Assembly: GCF_032248695.1 (NCBI RefSeq)
Contig: NZ_JAVHXC010000001.1
Location: forward strand, 186,001-250,000
From: Dietzia sp032248695
GTDB taxonomy: Bacteria; Actinomycetota; Actinomycetes; Mycobacteriales; Mycobacteriaceae
Reading direction: 5' to 3'
DNA length: 64,000 nucleotides
Of the stretch, positions 47,220-56,090 are shown piece after piece. Position numbers and translations under genes: made by a program. Each line of letters begins with the position of its first letter. Positions within the stretch are counted from its first letter, which is position 1. Under the pieces are notes generated by a model, which was not told the origin of the DNA, made no database searches, and worked only from the letters and a program-made list of their open reading frames with translations.

Positions 47220-48343
47220 AGCAGGATCCCGCCGCCGCTGGGAGCGCGGCCCTCGGAGATGGTCGCGTAGGCGGCCGTCATGAGCGACGCGTCGGGGGCC
47301 TCCATACGGGAGGGGCGCGCAAGCCCGTCCAGGACCACCAGACGCAGGAACCCGGAATGGTTCTTCTTGTCCCCGGCCATCAGTTCGAGCAGCCGCGGGA
47401 ACGCGTCCGGGTCGTAGCCGGTGGGCAGACCCAGCGAGGCCAGGATCGAGGCGTGCCGCTCGGCCGTGGCGTCGTCGAGTCGTCCCGCGAGCCGGGCCAG
47501 CTCGGCGACGAAGCACATCCCCACGCTGATCGCGGCCCCGTGCCGCCAGCGGTACTGCTCACGGCGCTCGACCGCGTGGCCCAGGGTGTGGCCGTAGTTG
47601 AGGATCTCGCGTAGGCCCGACTCCTTGAGGTCCTGACCCACGACATCGGCCTTGACCTGCACACTGCGGCGGATCAGTTCGACGATCGTGTCCCCGGACG
47701 GGTCCAGCGCGGCCTCCGGGTCCGCCTCGATGAGATCGAGGATGACCGGATCGGCGATGAACCCGCACTTGACGACCTCGGCCATGCCCGAGATGAGCTC
47801 GTTGCGCGGCACGGTCTCCAGTGTGGCGGTGTCGACGAAGACCGCGGCCGGCTCGTGGAAACTGCCCACGAGGTTCTTGCCCGCGTCGGTGTTGATGCCG
47901 GTCTTGCCGCCGACCGCCGCGTCGACCATGGCCAACAACGTGGTGGGGATGTGCACGACCCGCACGCCGCGCATCCACGTGGCGGCCACGAACCCGGCGA
48001 GGTCGGTGGCGGCCCCGCCGCCCAGGCTGACGACGGTGTCCCTGCGGTTGAGGCCGATCTGCCCGAGGACGTCCCAGCAGAAGCCGGCCACCGCGAGGTC
48101 CTTGCCCGCCTCGGCGTCGGGGATCTCGATCCGGTGCGCGTCCACCCCCGCCTCGGCGAGCGCCTCACGCAGGGTCTCCGCGGTCTGGGCCAGCGGCGGC
48201 TGGTAGAAGATCGCCACCACGCGCGAGGACGAGCACGCCTCGAGGATCTCCGGCAACAGCCCCCGCCCGATCACCACGGGATACGGGTCGGCCGCACGTA
48301 CCTCCACGACGACGGGCTCGCCGGTGTTCGCATCCTGGTTCAT
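47216..48343 (-). CDS. aroB: 3-dehydroquinate synthase
   Basis: AroB turns DAHP into 3-dehydroquinate, step two of the shikimate pathway, using NAD and zinc. The 375-residue protein has the NAD-binding SLGGGAATDLAGFVAATW, the metal-site segments MAEVVKCGF and ILNYGHTLGHAVE, and WRHGAAISVGM. The ATG at 48343 was chosen because GGGAG lies six nt upstream and the length fits. An upstream ATG at 48403 overlapping the aroK stop (ATGA) would add 20 residues. Confidence 0.95.
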   Translation of the reverse strand: MNQDANTGEPVVVEVRAADPYPVVIGRGLLPEILEACSSSRVVAIFYQPPLAQTAETLREALAEAGVDAHRIEIPDAEAGKDLAVAGFCWDVLGQIGLNRRDTVVSLGGGAATDLAGFVAATWMRGVRVVHIPTTLLAMVDAAVGGKTGINTDAGKNLVGSFHEPAAVFVDTATLETVPRNELISGMAEVVKCGFIADPVILDLIEADPEAALDPSGDTIVELIRRSVQVKADVVGQDLKESGLREILNYGHTLGHAVERREQYRWRHGAAISVGMCFVAELARLAGRLDDATAERHASILASLGLPTGYDPDAFPRLLELMAGDKKNHSGFLRLVVLDGLARPSRMEAPDASLMTAAYATISEGRAPSGGGILL

Positions 48344-48399
48344 CTGTCGCTCCCGCTCATCGATCGTCTGCGCACGCGTGTGCACGCTCTCTCCGTCAG

Positions 48400-48954
48400 T
48401 CATCTCGTCCGGCCGCCGGCGCCCCGGTGGTGCGGGTCGCCCGATCCCAGCCTGTCGACGATGTCCGACACCACCTTGCCCGAACTGCGCCGCTCGGTGC
48501 TCACCGTCGTCCACGCGACCTCCCTGTACAGGGGAGCGCGCTCGGTGAGCAGCGCCTGGTACCGCGCGGTGACGTCGCCCCCGGACAGCAGCGGCCGTCC
48601 CGGGCCCTGCGACCGGCGCACGCCCTCCGCGACGCCGATGGTCAGGTGGACCACCCGGTGCCCCCGCAGGCGTTCGCGCGTGACCGCCGAGAGCACCGCC
48701 CCGCCCCCCAGGGAGAGCACCCCCTCGAAGGACGCGAGGGTCTCCCCGATGATCCGTTCCTCGATCTCGCGGAACGCGGGCTCACCGTCGGAGGCGAAGA
48801 TCTCGGGGATGGTCCGCCCCTCGGCCTCCTCGATGAGATGGTCGGCGTCCAGGAACGTGACCTCGAGGCGTCGGGCGAGCTTGCGCCCGATGGTGGTCTT
48901 GCCGGCACCGGGCGGGCCCACGAGCACCGCGACCGGTCGTGCCGGGCCGCTCAT
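48400..48954 (-). CDS. aroK: Shikimate kinase
   Basis: AroK phosphorylates shikimate. The 184-residue P-loop protein has GPPGAGKTTIG at 13-23, the shikimate-binding DADHLIE and FREIEERII, VLSLGGGAVLS, and the lid arginine in GPGRPLLSG. The ATG overlaps the aroC stop as ATGA. It lies in the order aroE-aroC-aroK-aroB, without the aroD gene that mycobacteria carry next to aroB. Confidence 0.95.
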   Translation of the reverse strand: MSGPARPVAVLVGPPGAGKTTIGRKLARRLEVTFLDADHLIEEAEGRTIPEIFASDGEPAFREIEERIIGETLASFEGVLSLGGGAVLSAVTRERLRGHRVVHLTIGVAEGVRRSQGPGRPLLSGGDVTARYQALLTERAPLYREVAWTTVSTERRSSGKVVSDIVDRLGSGDPHHRGAGGRTR

Positions 48955-50153
48955 GCCTCGTCCGTCGCCCAGTCCAGACGCTCGGCGACCGCGTCGAGGT
49001 ATCCCTCGGCGTTGCGGCGGGTCTCCGCCAGTGAGTCGCCCCCGAACTTCTGCAGGACCGCCCGCGCCAGGACGAGGGCGACCATCGACTCCGCCACGAC
49101 GCCCGCCGCCGGGACGGCGCAGACATCGGAACGCTGGTGGATCGCCGTGGCCGCCGACCCGTCCTCCATGTCGACGGTGGACAGGGCGCGCGGGACGGTG
49201 GAGATGGGTTTCATCGCGGCCCGGACGCGGAGGGGTTGACCGTTGGTCATGCCGCCCTCGAGCCCGCCGGCGCGGTTGCTGCGCCGGTCGACCCCGTCGT
49301 CCCCGCGCACCATCTCGTCGTGCGCCACGCTGCCGCGGCGGCGGGCCGTCTCGAAGCCGTCGCCGACCTCGACGCCCTTGATGGCCTGGATGCCCATGAG
49401 GGCGCCGGCGAGCTGGGCGTCGAGCCGCTCCTCCCCCGACACGTGGGATCCGAGACCGATGGGCAGGCCGTGGACGACGACCTCCACGACGCCGCCGAGG
49501 GTGTCGCCGGCCTTCTTCGCCGCCTCGATCTCGGCGATCATGGACTCGGCCGCGGCGGGGTCGAACGCGCGGACCGGGCTGGCGTCGATGGCCTCGAGGT
49601 CGGAGAAGGCGGGCTCGGGGCCGACGTAGGGCTCCGAGGCGCCGATCGAGATGACGTGGGACAGCACCTCCACGCCCAGGACGTCACGCAGGACGCCGCG
49701 CGCCACCGTCCCGGCCGCGACGCGGGCCGCGGTCTCGCGGGCGCTCGCCCGCTCGAGGACCATGCGCGCGTCGTCGAAGTCGTACTTGAGCATCCCGGAG
49801 AAGTCCGCGTGACCGGGCCTGGGGCGGGTCAGACGGGCGGCCCGGGCCTTGTCGTCGATCTCCTCCGGGTCGACGGGGTCGGCCGACATGATCTGTTCCC
49901 ACTTGGGCCACTCGGTGTTGCCGACCTCGATCGCCACGGGCGACCCCATGGTGCGGCCGTGTCGGACGCCACCCAGCACGCGCACGGCGTCCGCCTCGAA
50001 CTTCATGCGCGCGCCGCGGCCGTACCCGAGGCGACGGCGGGCGAGTTGCGCGGCGATCTGCTCGCTCGTCACCTCGACACCCGCGATGACACCCTCGACG
50101 ATCGTCACGAGGGCCTGGCCATGCGATTCTCCGGCAGTGGTCCACTTCAGCAC
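48951..50153 (-). CDS. aroC: Chorismate synthase
   Basis: AroC makes chorismate from EPSP using reduced FMN. The 400-residue protein has the three signatures: GESHGQALVTIVEG, the central RPRPGHADFSGMLKY, and RRGSVAHDEM with SNRAGGLEGGMTNGQP. The GTG at 50153 (MLKWTTAGESHG) was chosen because it aligns with the family start. An ATG at 50165 (MIGDV) is possible. About 92 nt separate it from aroE. Confidence 0.96.
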   Translation of the reverse strand: MLKWTTAGESHGQALVTIVEGVIAGVEVTSEQIAAQLARRRLGYGRGARMKFEADAVRVLGGVRHGRTMGSPVAIEVGNTEWPKWEQIMSADPVDPEEIDDKARAARLTRPRPGHADFSGMLKYDFDDARMVLERASARETAARVAAGTVARGVLRDVLGVEVLSHVISIGASEPYVGPEPAFSDLEAIDASPVRAFDPAAAESMIAEIEAAKKAGDTLGGVVEVVVHGLPIGLGSHVSGEERLDAQLAGALMGIQAIKGVEVGDGFETARRRGSVAHDEMVRGDDGVDRRSNRAGGLEGGMTNGQPLRVRAAMKPISTVPRALSTVDMEDGSAATAIHQRSDVCAVPAAGVVAESMVALVLARAVLQKFGGDSLAETRRNAEGYLDAVAERLDWATDEA

Positions 50154-50245
50154 GTCGCCGATCATCCCACGCCACGGTGGGTCCGGGCACATCAGGCCCG
50201 TCGGGGGGCGGGCCGGACGGGTCGGTGGTCCCGCCGACGCGCGCC

Positions 50246-51112
50246 CTACCGGCCGAGGGCCCGCGCGAGGGCCGCGGCCATCTCCGCCCGCGGTGCGGGC
50301 CTGCCGGTGAACAGTTCGACCTGTCCGAAGGCCTGGTTGAGCAGCATGACGTCGCCGCCGACCACGGGGATCCCGGCGGCGGACGCGGCCGCGCCGGCGA
50401 CGGTGGGCCACGGGTCGTAGAGCACGTCGAACAGCCGGCGGGCGTGCGTGACGAGGTCGGTGAGATCGCGGACCCCGGGCTCGGGAACGGTGTTCACCAG
50501 CACATCTGCGGACGCGATCTCGTCGGGCAGGGCCGGGTCGGTGAGCAGGACCGTGCGGATCTCCAGACCCAAGGCGCGACCGCACTCGGCTGCGGGGCCG
50601 GCGTTGTCGCGGCGGGACGCCAGTACGACGCGGGTGGCCCCGGCCGCGGCGAGCCCGGCCAGGACGGGCCGGGCGGTGCCGCCGACCCCCAGCACCACCG
50701 CGGTCGGTGCGGCCGGCAGGTCGCCGAACGCGGACAGCGCGCCGGTCACGCCGTCCACGTCGGTGCAGTCGGCGTACCAGCCACCGCCGCGTCGGACGAG
50801 GGTGTTGGCGCTGCCGACGATCCGGGCCCGCTCGCTGACCTCGGTGGCGTGCGAGAGGGCGGCGAACTTCCCGGGCATCGTGACGGAGTAACCGATCCGG
50901 TGCGCGGGTGAGTCGTCGACGAGGGACGGCAGGCGCAAGGCGTCGCAGTCGATGCGTTCGTAGGTCCAGTCGTCGAGCCCGAGGGCGCGGTAGGCCGCGG
51001 CGTGCAGGACCGGGGACAGGGAGTGGTCGACGGGGTGCCCGAGCACGGCGGCCGACCGCGGCCCGGTCACGACGTCGGCCCCGGCGTCGGCCCCGGTGGG
51101 CTCAGCGGCCAC
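50246..51112 (-). CDS. aroE: Shikimate dehydrogenase
   Basis: AroE reduces 3-dehydroshikimate with NADPH. The 288-residue protein has VLGHPVDHSLSPVLHAAAYR, the catalytic lysine in GYSVTMPGKFAAL and the catalytic Asp in DCTDVDGVTGAL. The NADP loop is VVLGVGGTARPVLAGL. The GTG at 51112, overlapping the mltG stop by 11 nt, gives a 15-residue lead-in. A GTG at 51070 is an alternative nearer the conserved domain. Confidence 0.92.
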   Translation of the reverse strand: MAAEPTGADAGADVVTGPRSAAVLGHPVDHSLSPVLHAAAYRALGLDDWTYERIDCDALRLPSLVDDSPAHRIGYSVTMPGKFAALSHATEVSERARIVGSANTLVRRGGGWYADCTDVDGVTGALSAFGDLPAAPTAVVLGVGGTARPVLAGLAAAGATRVVLASRRDNAGPAAECGRALGLEIRTVLLTDPALPDEIASADVLVNTVPEPGVRDLTDLVTHARRLFDVLYDPWPTVAGAAASAAGIPVVGGDVMLLNQAFGQVELFTGRPAPRAEMAAALARALGR

Positions 51113-52274
51113 TGGCCAGCACCCCGTTGGCGATCGCTTCGCTCTGGTTCCGCTCGTGCTCGGGGTACTCGTCGGCGAACCGGGTCGTGCCCTGCATGTC
51201 GACGGTGACGAAGTACTTCCACCGGCCCTCGGCCGGGTTCTCCATGGCACGCAGCGCCTCGAGCCCGGGTGAGCCGATGGGTCCGTACGGCAGGCCGTCC
51301 ATGGCGTAGGTGTTCCACGGGGTGACCGCGGCCCGGTCGGCGTCGGTGGTGGCGATCTCCTGATCGGCCAGGGCGTAGTTCACGGTGGAGTCGAACTGGA
51401 GCCGCATGGGCTCGGCGAGGCGGTTGAGGATGACCCGCGCGACCTTGTCGAAGTCCTGCGGCAGGCCTTCCTTCTCCACCAGCGACGCAGCGGTGACCAC
51501 CTGGTACGGGGTCAGGCCGATCCGGCCGGCGGCGGGCACGAGTCCGGTTTCGTCGTAGTCGGCGGTGGAGGTCTCGATGAGGTGGCGGAGGATGTCGACG
51601 GGCTCGGAGCGGGGGTCGATGGTGTGGATCCCCGGCCGGATGAGCCCCTCGAGGCGGCGGACCGGGTCCGGGGCGGCGTTGACCTCGTTGATGGCCCAGT
51701 CGGGGACGCCGAGGGCGGCGGGGTCGGCCTGTACGGCGGCGTCGACGATCTCCTGGGGTCCGCGGCACGCGGGCGGGGCCTCGGGCGTGTCGAGGTCGCG
51801 TAGACAGGTGGCCTCGGAGACGAGGGTGAAGATGCCCTTCTCGGTGCCACCGCCCACCACCACGGTGTCGAGGAGGCGCCCGCCGGGCTTGACGTCGACC
51901 ATCCCGACGCGGTTCCGCGGATCGGACAGCGCCTCCACGGCGGCGTCCGCGCTCATCTCCTGACGCACCTGGTAGTAGCCGGGCTGGATGCCCTCGACCG
52001 GGGTGCCGGCGGCGGCGCCGGTGAACGCCCGGGTGCTGGCGATGGTGCCGATCTCGTAGAGGCGGTCCCCGACCATGCCGAGGGTGTCCCCCGGCTCGAC
52101 GTGCAGGAGCGCGTTGCCGCTGCCCGCACCCTCGAAGTCGGGCGCGGCGGCGATCTCGGTGTTGAGGTTGCGGTAGGCCAGGACGCAGAACGCGAGGACC
52201 ACCCCGATCACGGCCGCCAGGAGGAGGAACCTGGTGGTGCCGCTCGTGCGTGAGCGTCCTCGTGCCGCAGACAT
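51102..52274 (-). CDS. mltG: Endolytic murein transglycosylase MltG
   Basis: MltG is a membrane-anchored lytic transglycosylase that cleaves nascent glycan strands and ends their polymerisation. The 390-residue protein has a short cytoplasmic start, one membrane helix (about 15-35, TTRFLLLAAVIGVVLAFCVL), a LysM-like part, and the YceG catalytic domain. That domain has the active-site Glu in AASLVEKEGLPQD and the NTYAMDGLPYGPIGSPG motif. It is 93 nt downstream of ruvX. Confidence 0.94.
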   Translation of the reverse strand: MSAARGRSRTSGTTRFLLLAAVIGVVLAFCVLAYRNLNTEIAAAPDFEGAGSGNALLHVEPGDTLGMVGDRLYEIGTIASTRAFTGAAAGTPVEGIQPGYYQVRQEMSADAAVEALSDPRNRVGMVDVKPGGRLLDTVVVGGGTEKGIFTLVSEATCLRDLDTPEAPPACRGPQEIVDAAVQADPAALGVPDWAINEVNAAPDPVRRLEGLIRPGIHTIDPRSEPVDILRHLIETSTADYDETGLVPAAGRIGLTPYQVVTAASLVEKEGLPQDFDKVARVILNRLAEPMRLQFDSTVNYALADQEIATTDADRAAVTPWNTYAMDGLPYGPIGSPGLEALRAMENPAEGRWKYFVTVDMQGTTRFADEYPEHERNQSEAIANGVLASGR

Positions 52275-52302
52275 GGTGCTCCTCGGTCAGGGTTGAAGGG
52301 GA

Positions 52303-52341
52303 GCTGTCCTGCGGACAGCATCGGGCTCGGCCGCGAGTTTA
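52303..52341 (-). promoter_or_regulatory. Candidate mltG promoter and leader hairpin
   Basis: TAAACT on the minus strand (52341-52336) is a -10 candidate in the gap after ruvX. A perfect 7-bp hairpin GCTGTCC-GCA-GGACAGC (52319-52303) follows near the start of the predicted leader. It may instead be an attenuator of the alaS-ruvX transcript. Confidence 0.35.
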
Positions 52342-52367
52342 TCCATCCGTGACGGTCGACGCGCCGA

Positions 52368-52862
52368 TCACCGGCGGGCGTGCCGCGAGTCGATCCAGGC
52401 CTGGAGCAGCACGACGGCGGCGGCCTGGTCGATCACGTCTCGCTGCTTACGGGTGTTGCGGCCCGCCCCGTGCAGGGCCGCGCCGGCGGTGACGGTGGTC
52501 AGTCTCTCGTCGACGAGGTCGACCGGCAGATCCGGGGATCCGGTGGTCAGGGCGTCGGCGAAGGACCGGGCCATGGCGGTGGAGGCGGTCTCGCGACCCT
52601 TGAGGGACGTGGGCAGGCCCACCACGACGCCGACGGCGTCGTACTCGGAGACCAGCTCGGCCAGTCGCCGGAGTTCGGCGGCCCATCCGGGGTCGCCGTC
52701 GACCACGCGGATGGTCTCGACCGGGGTGGCGAGGATGCCGTCGGGGTCGCAGGTGGCCACGCCGATGCGGGCGGTGCCGACGTCGAGGCCGAGGCGCCGC
52801 CCCCGGGTCCAGGCGGGGCGCGACGCGGCACCTCCGGCCGCACCGCCTGTGGCGTCGGTCAT
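52368..52862 (-). CDS. ruvX: Holliday junction resolvase-like RuvX (YqgF)
   Basis: YqgF/RuvX is an RNase-H-fold nuclease involved in 16S rRNA 5'-end maturation in E. coli; related proteins resolve Holliday junctions. The 164-residue protein has LGLDVGTARIGVATCD, VVVGLPTSLKGRE and LVDERLTTVTA with the catalytic acidic residues. The ATG overlaps the alaS stop as ATGA, the common alaS-ruvX pairing. Confidence 0.94.
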   Translation of the reverse strand: MTDATGGAAGGAASRPAWTRGRRLGLDVGTARIGVATCDPDGILATPVETIRVVDGDPGWAAELRRLAELVSEYDAVGVVVGLPTSLKGRETASTAMARSFADALTTGSPDLPVDLVDERLTTVTAGAALHGAGRNTRKQRDVIDQAAAVVLLQAWIDSRHARR

Positions 52863-55519
52863 CCGGCGTCCCTGACGGCGTCGCGCAGGGCCGCCACCGC
52901 GGCGTCGATGCCGCCGGGCTCGGTGCCCGCGCCCTGGGCCATGTCCGCCTTGCCGCCACCGCGGGCGCCGAGGGCCGGGGAGATCGCCTTGACGAGGTCG
53001 CCGGCCCTGAGGCCACGCTCCTGGGCGGACGGGGTCACTGCGATGACGAACGGCACCTTGTCCTGGCCGGGTGCGGTGAGGAGGACGACTCCGGCGTCGG
53101 AGCCGAGGCGGCCCTTGAGGTCGGAGGCGAGGGTGCGCAGGTCGCCGGCCGCGCCGCCGGGGGCGTTGTGGGCGAGGAACCGGATCCCGTCGAGGTCCTC
53201 GGCGGAGGCGAGGAGGTCGCCGGCCTGGGAGGCGAGCTGGGCGGCGCGGAGGGACTCGAGGGCCTTCTCCGCCTCGCGCAGCTTGGCGGTGAGCGCGGCG
53301 ATGCGGTCGGGCAGCTCGTCGGCCGGGGCCTTGAGCGAGCTGGCGAGGCCGGAGACGAGCGCGCGCTCGCGGGCCTGGTGGCGGTAGGCGTCCATGCCGA
53401 CGTACGCCTCGACGCGCCGGATGCCGGATCCGACGGAGGACTCGCCGAGCAGGCTGACGGGGCCGATCTGCGCGGAGCTGCCGACGTGGGTGCCGCCGCA
53501 CAGCTCCATGGAGAACGGGCCGCCGATCTCGACGACGCGGACGGTCGAGCCGTAGTTCTCACCGAACAGGGCCATGGCGCCCATGCGCTTGGCCTCGTCG
53601 AGTGTGGTCTCGATGGTGTTGACGCCGTAGTCGGCGTCGACGGCGGCGTTGGTGATCTCCTCGATCTGGGCGAGGACGTCGGCGGGGATCGAGCCGGACC
53701 AGTTGAAGTCGAACCGCATGTAGCCGGGCTTGTTGAGCGAGCCGGCCTGCACGGCCTCGGGCCCGAGGATCTGGCGCAGTGCGGCGTGGACGAGGTGGGT
53801 GGCCGAGTGGCCCTGGGTGGCACCCTTGCGCCAGTCGGGGTCGACGGCGGCGGTGACCAGCTGACCGGCCTCGACCTCGCCCCCGGTGAGGACGCCCTTG
53901 TGCACCCAGAGCTTCTTGCCGATCTTCTGCACGTCGTCGACACGCATCTGGAACCCGGCGGTGGAGATGAGGCCGCGGTCGCCGAGCTGGCCGCCGGACT
54001 CGGCGTAGAACGGGGTGCGGTCGAGTACGAACTCGACCTCGTCGCCCTCCCTGGCGAGGGAGACGGTCTGCCCGCCGGAGATGATGCCCAGCAGGCGGGA
54101 CTCGTCGGTGAGGTCGGTGAAGCCGGTGAAGACGGTCTCGCCGGCGTCGAGGAAGTCGCGGTAGACGGACAGGTCGGCGTGCGCGTGCTTCTTGGCGCGG
54201 GAGTCGGCCTTGGCGCGGGCGCGCTGCTCGGACATGAGCGAGCGGAAACCCTCCTCGTCCACCTGCAGGCCCGCCTCGGACGCCATCTCGAGGGTGAGGT
54301 CGATCGGGAAGCCGTGGGTGTCGTGGAGGGCGAACGCCTGCTGGCCGGAGAGCAGCGCGGCGCCGGACCGGCGGGCGGACTCGGCGGCACGCTCGAAGAG
54401 CTGGGTGCCGGACTCGAGGGTCTTGAGGAAGGCGACCTCCTCCGCCACGGCGACCCGCTCGATCCGGTCGTACCCCTCGAGGGTCTCGGGGTAGGACGGC
54501 CCCATGGCCTCCTTCACGGTGCGCATGAACTCGGCCATGGTCTCGCCCGTGGCGCCGAGCAGGCGCACGGAGCGGACGATGCGGCGCAGGAGGCGCCGGA
54601 GGATGTAGCCGCGTCCCTCGTTGCCGGGGGTCACGCCGTCGGAGATGAGCATGTAGGCGGTGCGGGCGTGGTCGGCGATGACGCGGAACCGCACGTCCGA
54701 GGGCGCGTCGGTGCCGTAGGTGGCACCGGAGAGCCGTTCGGCGGTGTCGATGACCGGGCGCAGGAGGTCCGTCTCGTAGACGTTCTCGACGCCCTGGAGC
54801 AGGAACGCGACACGCTCGACGCCCATACCGGTGTCGATGTTCTGCTTGGGCAGGGGGCCGAGGATCTCGAAGGAGTCCTTGCCGGTGCCCTCCCCGCGCT
54901 CGTTCTGCATGAACACGAGGTTCCAGATCTCGATGTAGCGGTCCTCGTCGGCCTCGGGGCCGCCGTCGACGCCGTAGGCGGGGCCGCGGTCGTAGAAGAT
55001 CTCGGAGCAGGGGCCGCAGGGCCCGGGTACGCCCATGGACCAGTAGTTGTCGGCCATGCCGCGGCGCTGGATGCGCTGCTCCGGCACGCCGATCACGTCA
55101 CGCCAGATGCCGTACGCCTCGTCGTCGTCGAGGTAGACGGTCACCCACAGCAGGGCGGGGTCGATGCCGAACCCGCCGGCGTCCACCGGGGAGGTGAGCA
55201 GGGACCACGCGTGGCGGATGGCCCCCTCCTTGAAGTAGTCGCCGAAGGAGAAGTTGCCGGCCATCTGGAAGAAGGTGTTGTGGCGGGTGGTGATGCCCAC
55301 CTCCTCGATGTCGAGGGTGCGCACGCACTTCTGGATGGAGGTCGCGGTGGCGTACGGCGGGGTCTCCTGGCCGAGGAAGTAGGGCTTGAACGGGACCATG
55401 CCGGCGTTGACGAACAGCAGGTTGGGGTCGTCCAGTACGAGCGACGCGCTCGGGACCTCGACGTGCCCGGCCCGGACGAAGTGGTCGAGGAAGCGGCGCC
55501 GGATCTCATGGGTCTGCAC
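52859..55519 (-). CDS. alaS: Alanyl-tRNA synthetase
   Basis: AlaS charges tRNA-Ala. The 886-residue protein has the class II catalytic core, the tRNA-recognition region, and an editing domain with zinc-type ligands HSATHLVHAAL and LCGGTHVGSSAQ. A C-Ala domain ends in a Gly-rich segment (ALGARGGGKADMAQG). The start is GTG 55519 (MQTHEIRRRFLDHFV) with GAGG upstream. It heads alaS-ruvX-mltG-aroE. Confidence 0.97.
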   Translation of the reverse strand: MQTHEIRRRFLDHFVRAGHVEVPSASLVLDDPNLLFVNAGMVPFKPYFLGQETPPYATATSIQKCVRTLDIEEVGITTRHNTFFQMAGNFSFGDYFKEGAIRHAWSLLTSPVDAGGFGIDPALLWVTVYLDDDEAYGIWRDVIGVPEQRIQRRGMADNYWSMGVPGPCGPCSEIFYDRGPAYGVDGGPEADEDRYIEIWNLVFMQNERGEGTGKDSFEILGPLPKQNIDTGMGVERVAFLLQGVENVYETDLLRPVIDTAERLSGATYGTDAPSDVRFRVIADHARTAYMLISDGVTPGNEGRGYILRRLLRRIVRSVRLLGATGETMAEFMRTVKEAMGPSYPETLEGYDRIERVAVAEEVAFLKTLESGTQLFERAAESARRSGAALLSGQQAFALHDTHGFPIDLTLEMASEAGLQVDEEGFRSLMSEQRARAKADSRAKKHAHADLSVYRDFLDAGETVFTGFTDLTDESRLLGIISGGQTVSLAREGDEVEFVLDRTPFYAESGGQLGDRGLISTAGFQMRVDDVQKIGKKLWVHKGVLTGGEVEAGQLVTAAVDPDWRKGATQGHSATHLVHAALRQILGPEAVQAGSLNKPGYMRFDFNWSGSIPADVLAQIEEITNAAVDADYGVNTIETTLDEAKRMGAMALFGENYGSTVRVVEIGGPFSMELCGGTHVGSSAQIGPVSLLGESSVGSGIRRVEAYVGMDAYRHQARERALVSGLASSLKAPADELPDRIAALTAKLREAEKALESLRAAQLASQAGDLLASAEDLDGIRFLAHNAPGGAAGDLRTLASDLKGRLGSDAGVVLLTAPGQDKVPFVIAVTPSAQERGLRAGDLVKAISPALGARGGGKADMAQGAGTEPGGIDAAVAALRDAVRDAG

Positions 55520-55565
55520 TGGGGGGCCTCACTGGTCGTCTGCTGGTGGTCTCGGGCGAGAGACC

Positions 55566-55571
55566 AGCCTA
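55566..55571 (-). promoter_or_regulatory. Candidate -10 element for alaS
   Basis: TAGGCT on the minus strand, predicting a leader of about 40 nt. The leader can form a small hairpin (GGTCTC/GAGACC) before the alaS start. Confidence 0.45.
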
Positions 55572-55606
55572 CCGCCGCGCGGGGCGGCACCCGGAGCGAG
55601 GTGGCC

Positions 55607-55676
55607 GGGCTGTGAGCGGCCGGGCCGTGAACCGTCGGGCCGTGAGCGGCGGGTCGGGAACCGCCGGGCCGAGACC
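55607..55676. repeat. Degenerate 15-bp tandem repeat upstream of alaS
   Basis: Four 15-bp units (55607-55621, 55622-55636, 55637-55651, 55652-55666) and a partial fifth share the pattern GGGCCGTGAGCGGCC. They lie in the 293-nt gap between alaS and the small-peptide genes, just outside the alaS promoter. I see no coding role. Confidence 0.7.
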
Positions 55677-55700
55677 ACGACGGAGACGACGACGACGAGG

Positions 55701-55721
55701 ACCCCGTCACGCGGACGGGGT
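55701..55721 (-). terminator. Hairpin downstream of the small-peptide genes
   Basis: ACCCCGTC at 55701-55708 pairs with GACGGGGT at 55714-55721 across a 5-nt loop. It lies about 90 nt beyond the stop of the left peptide gene and before the alaS promoter, so it probably ends the peptide transcript. No T-run. Confidence 0.5.
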
Positions 55722-55812
55722 GCGGGCGCCCGCTCCGCCGAACCGGTGGAGCGGGCACCCTGCCCGGCCGTGGGCCGCTGCGGGGAGACCCCCGGGGTCC
55801 GACGCGTCGTGA

Positions 55813-55971
55813 TCAGCGCGGCATCGGGGGCAGGATGATGCCGAAGTTGGCGGCGGTGATGAAGGCCTCCTGCGGCAGCAGGCCGAGGCTGTGCGCCCCG
55901 GTGCCCCAGACGCCGACCGAGGTGGCGACGCCGACGAGGGTCGAGAAGATGCTCGCGAGTCCGCTGAACAT
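55813..55971 (-). CDS. Small hydrophobic peptide, copy A (52 aa, unknown)
   Basis: I do not recognise this peptide. It begins MFSGLASIFSTLVGVATSV and ends FGIILPPMPR. It is rich in Gly, Val, Ala, Ser and Leu. There is almost no charge: one Glu and the C-terminal Arg, plus one His. The first 32 residues could form one membrane helix or an amphipathic pore-forming segment; there is no cleavage site I would trust. GGAGG stands five nt before the ATG, an excellent ribosome-binding site. The last 48 residues match copy B at 45 positions. Size and composition recall the tiny outer-membrane channel peptides of corynebacteria (PorA/PorH type), but there is no clear sequence match; a bacteriocin-like or signalling peptide is another option. 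Confidence 0.7.
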   Translation of the reverse strand: MFSGLASIFSTLVGVATSVGVWGTGAHSLGLLPQEAFITAANFGIILPPMPR

Positions 55972-56003
55972 GAAATCCTCCGAACGTTGGTGTGGACACA
56001 GCA

Positions 56004-56023
56004 TCCTGCCTGCTCAGGCAGGA
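56004..56023. promoter_or_regulatory. Hairpin between the two small-peptide genes
   Basis: TCCTGCCTG and CAGGCAGGA form a perfect 9-bp stem with a 2-nt loop, about 33 nt before the copy A start and after an A+T-rich stretch (GCTAATAGTT on the minus strand). It may terminate copy B transcripts or lie in the leader of copy A. Confidence 0.45.
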
Positions 56024-56090
56024 ACTATTAGCTTCACACAGTTCTCAGGAGTTGGCCAGGGTTCGCGCCCCGCGGGCGGACCGGGCCGGC

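Noticed and set aside
55546..55812. An 88-codon + strand frame in the gap between alaS and the peptide genes
   Set aside because: It is made of the 15-bp repeats and Arg-rich low-complexity codons and lacks a convincing ribosome-binding site.
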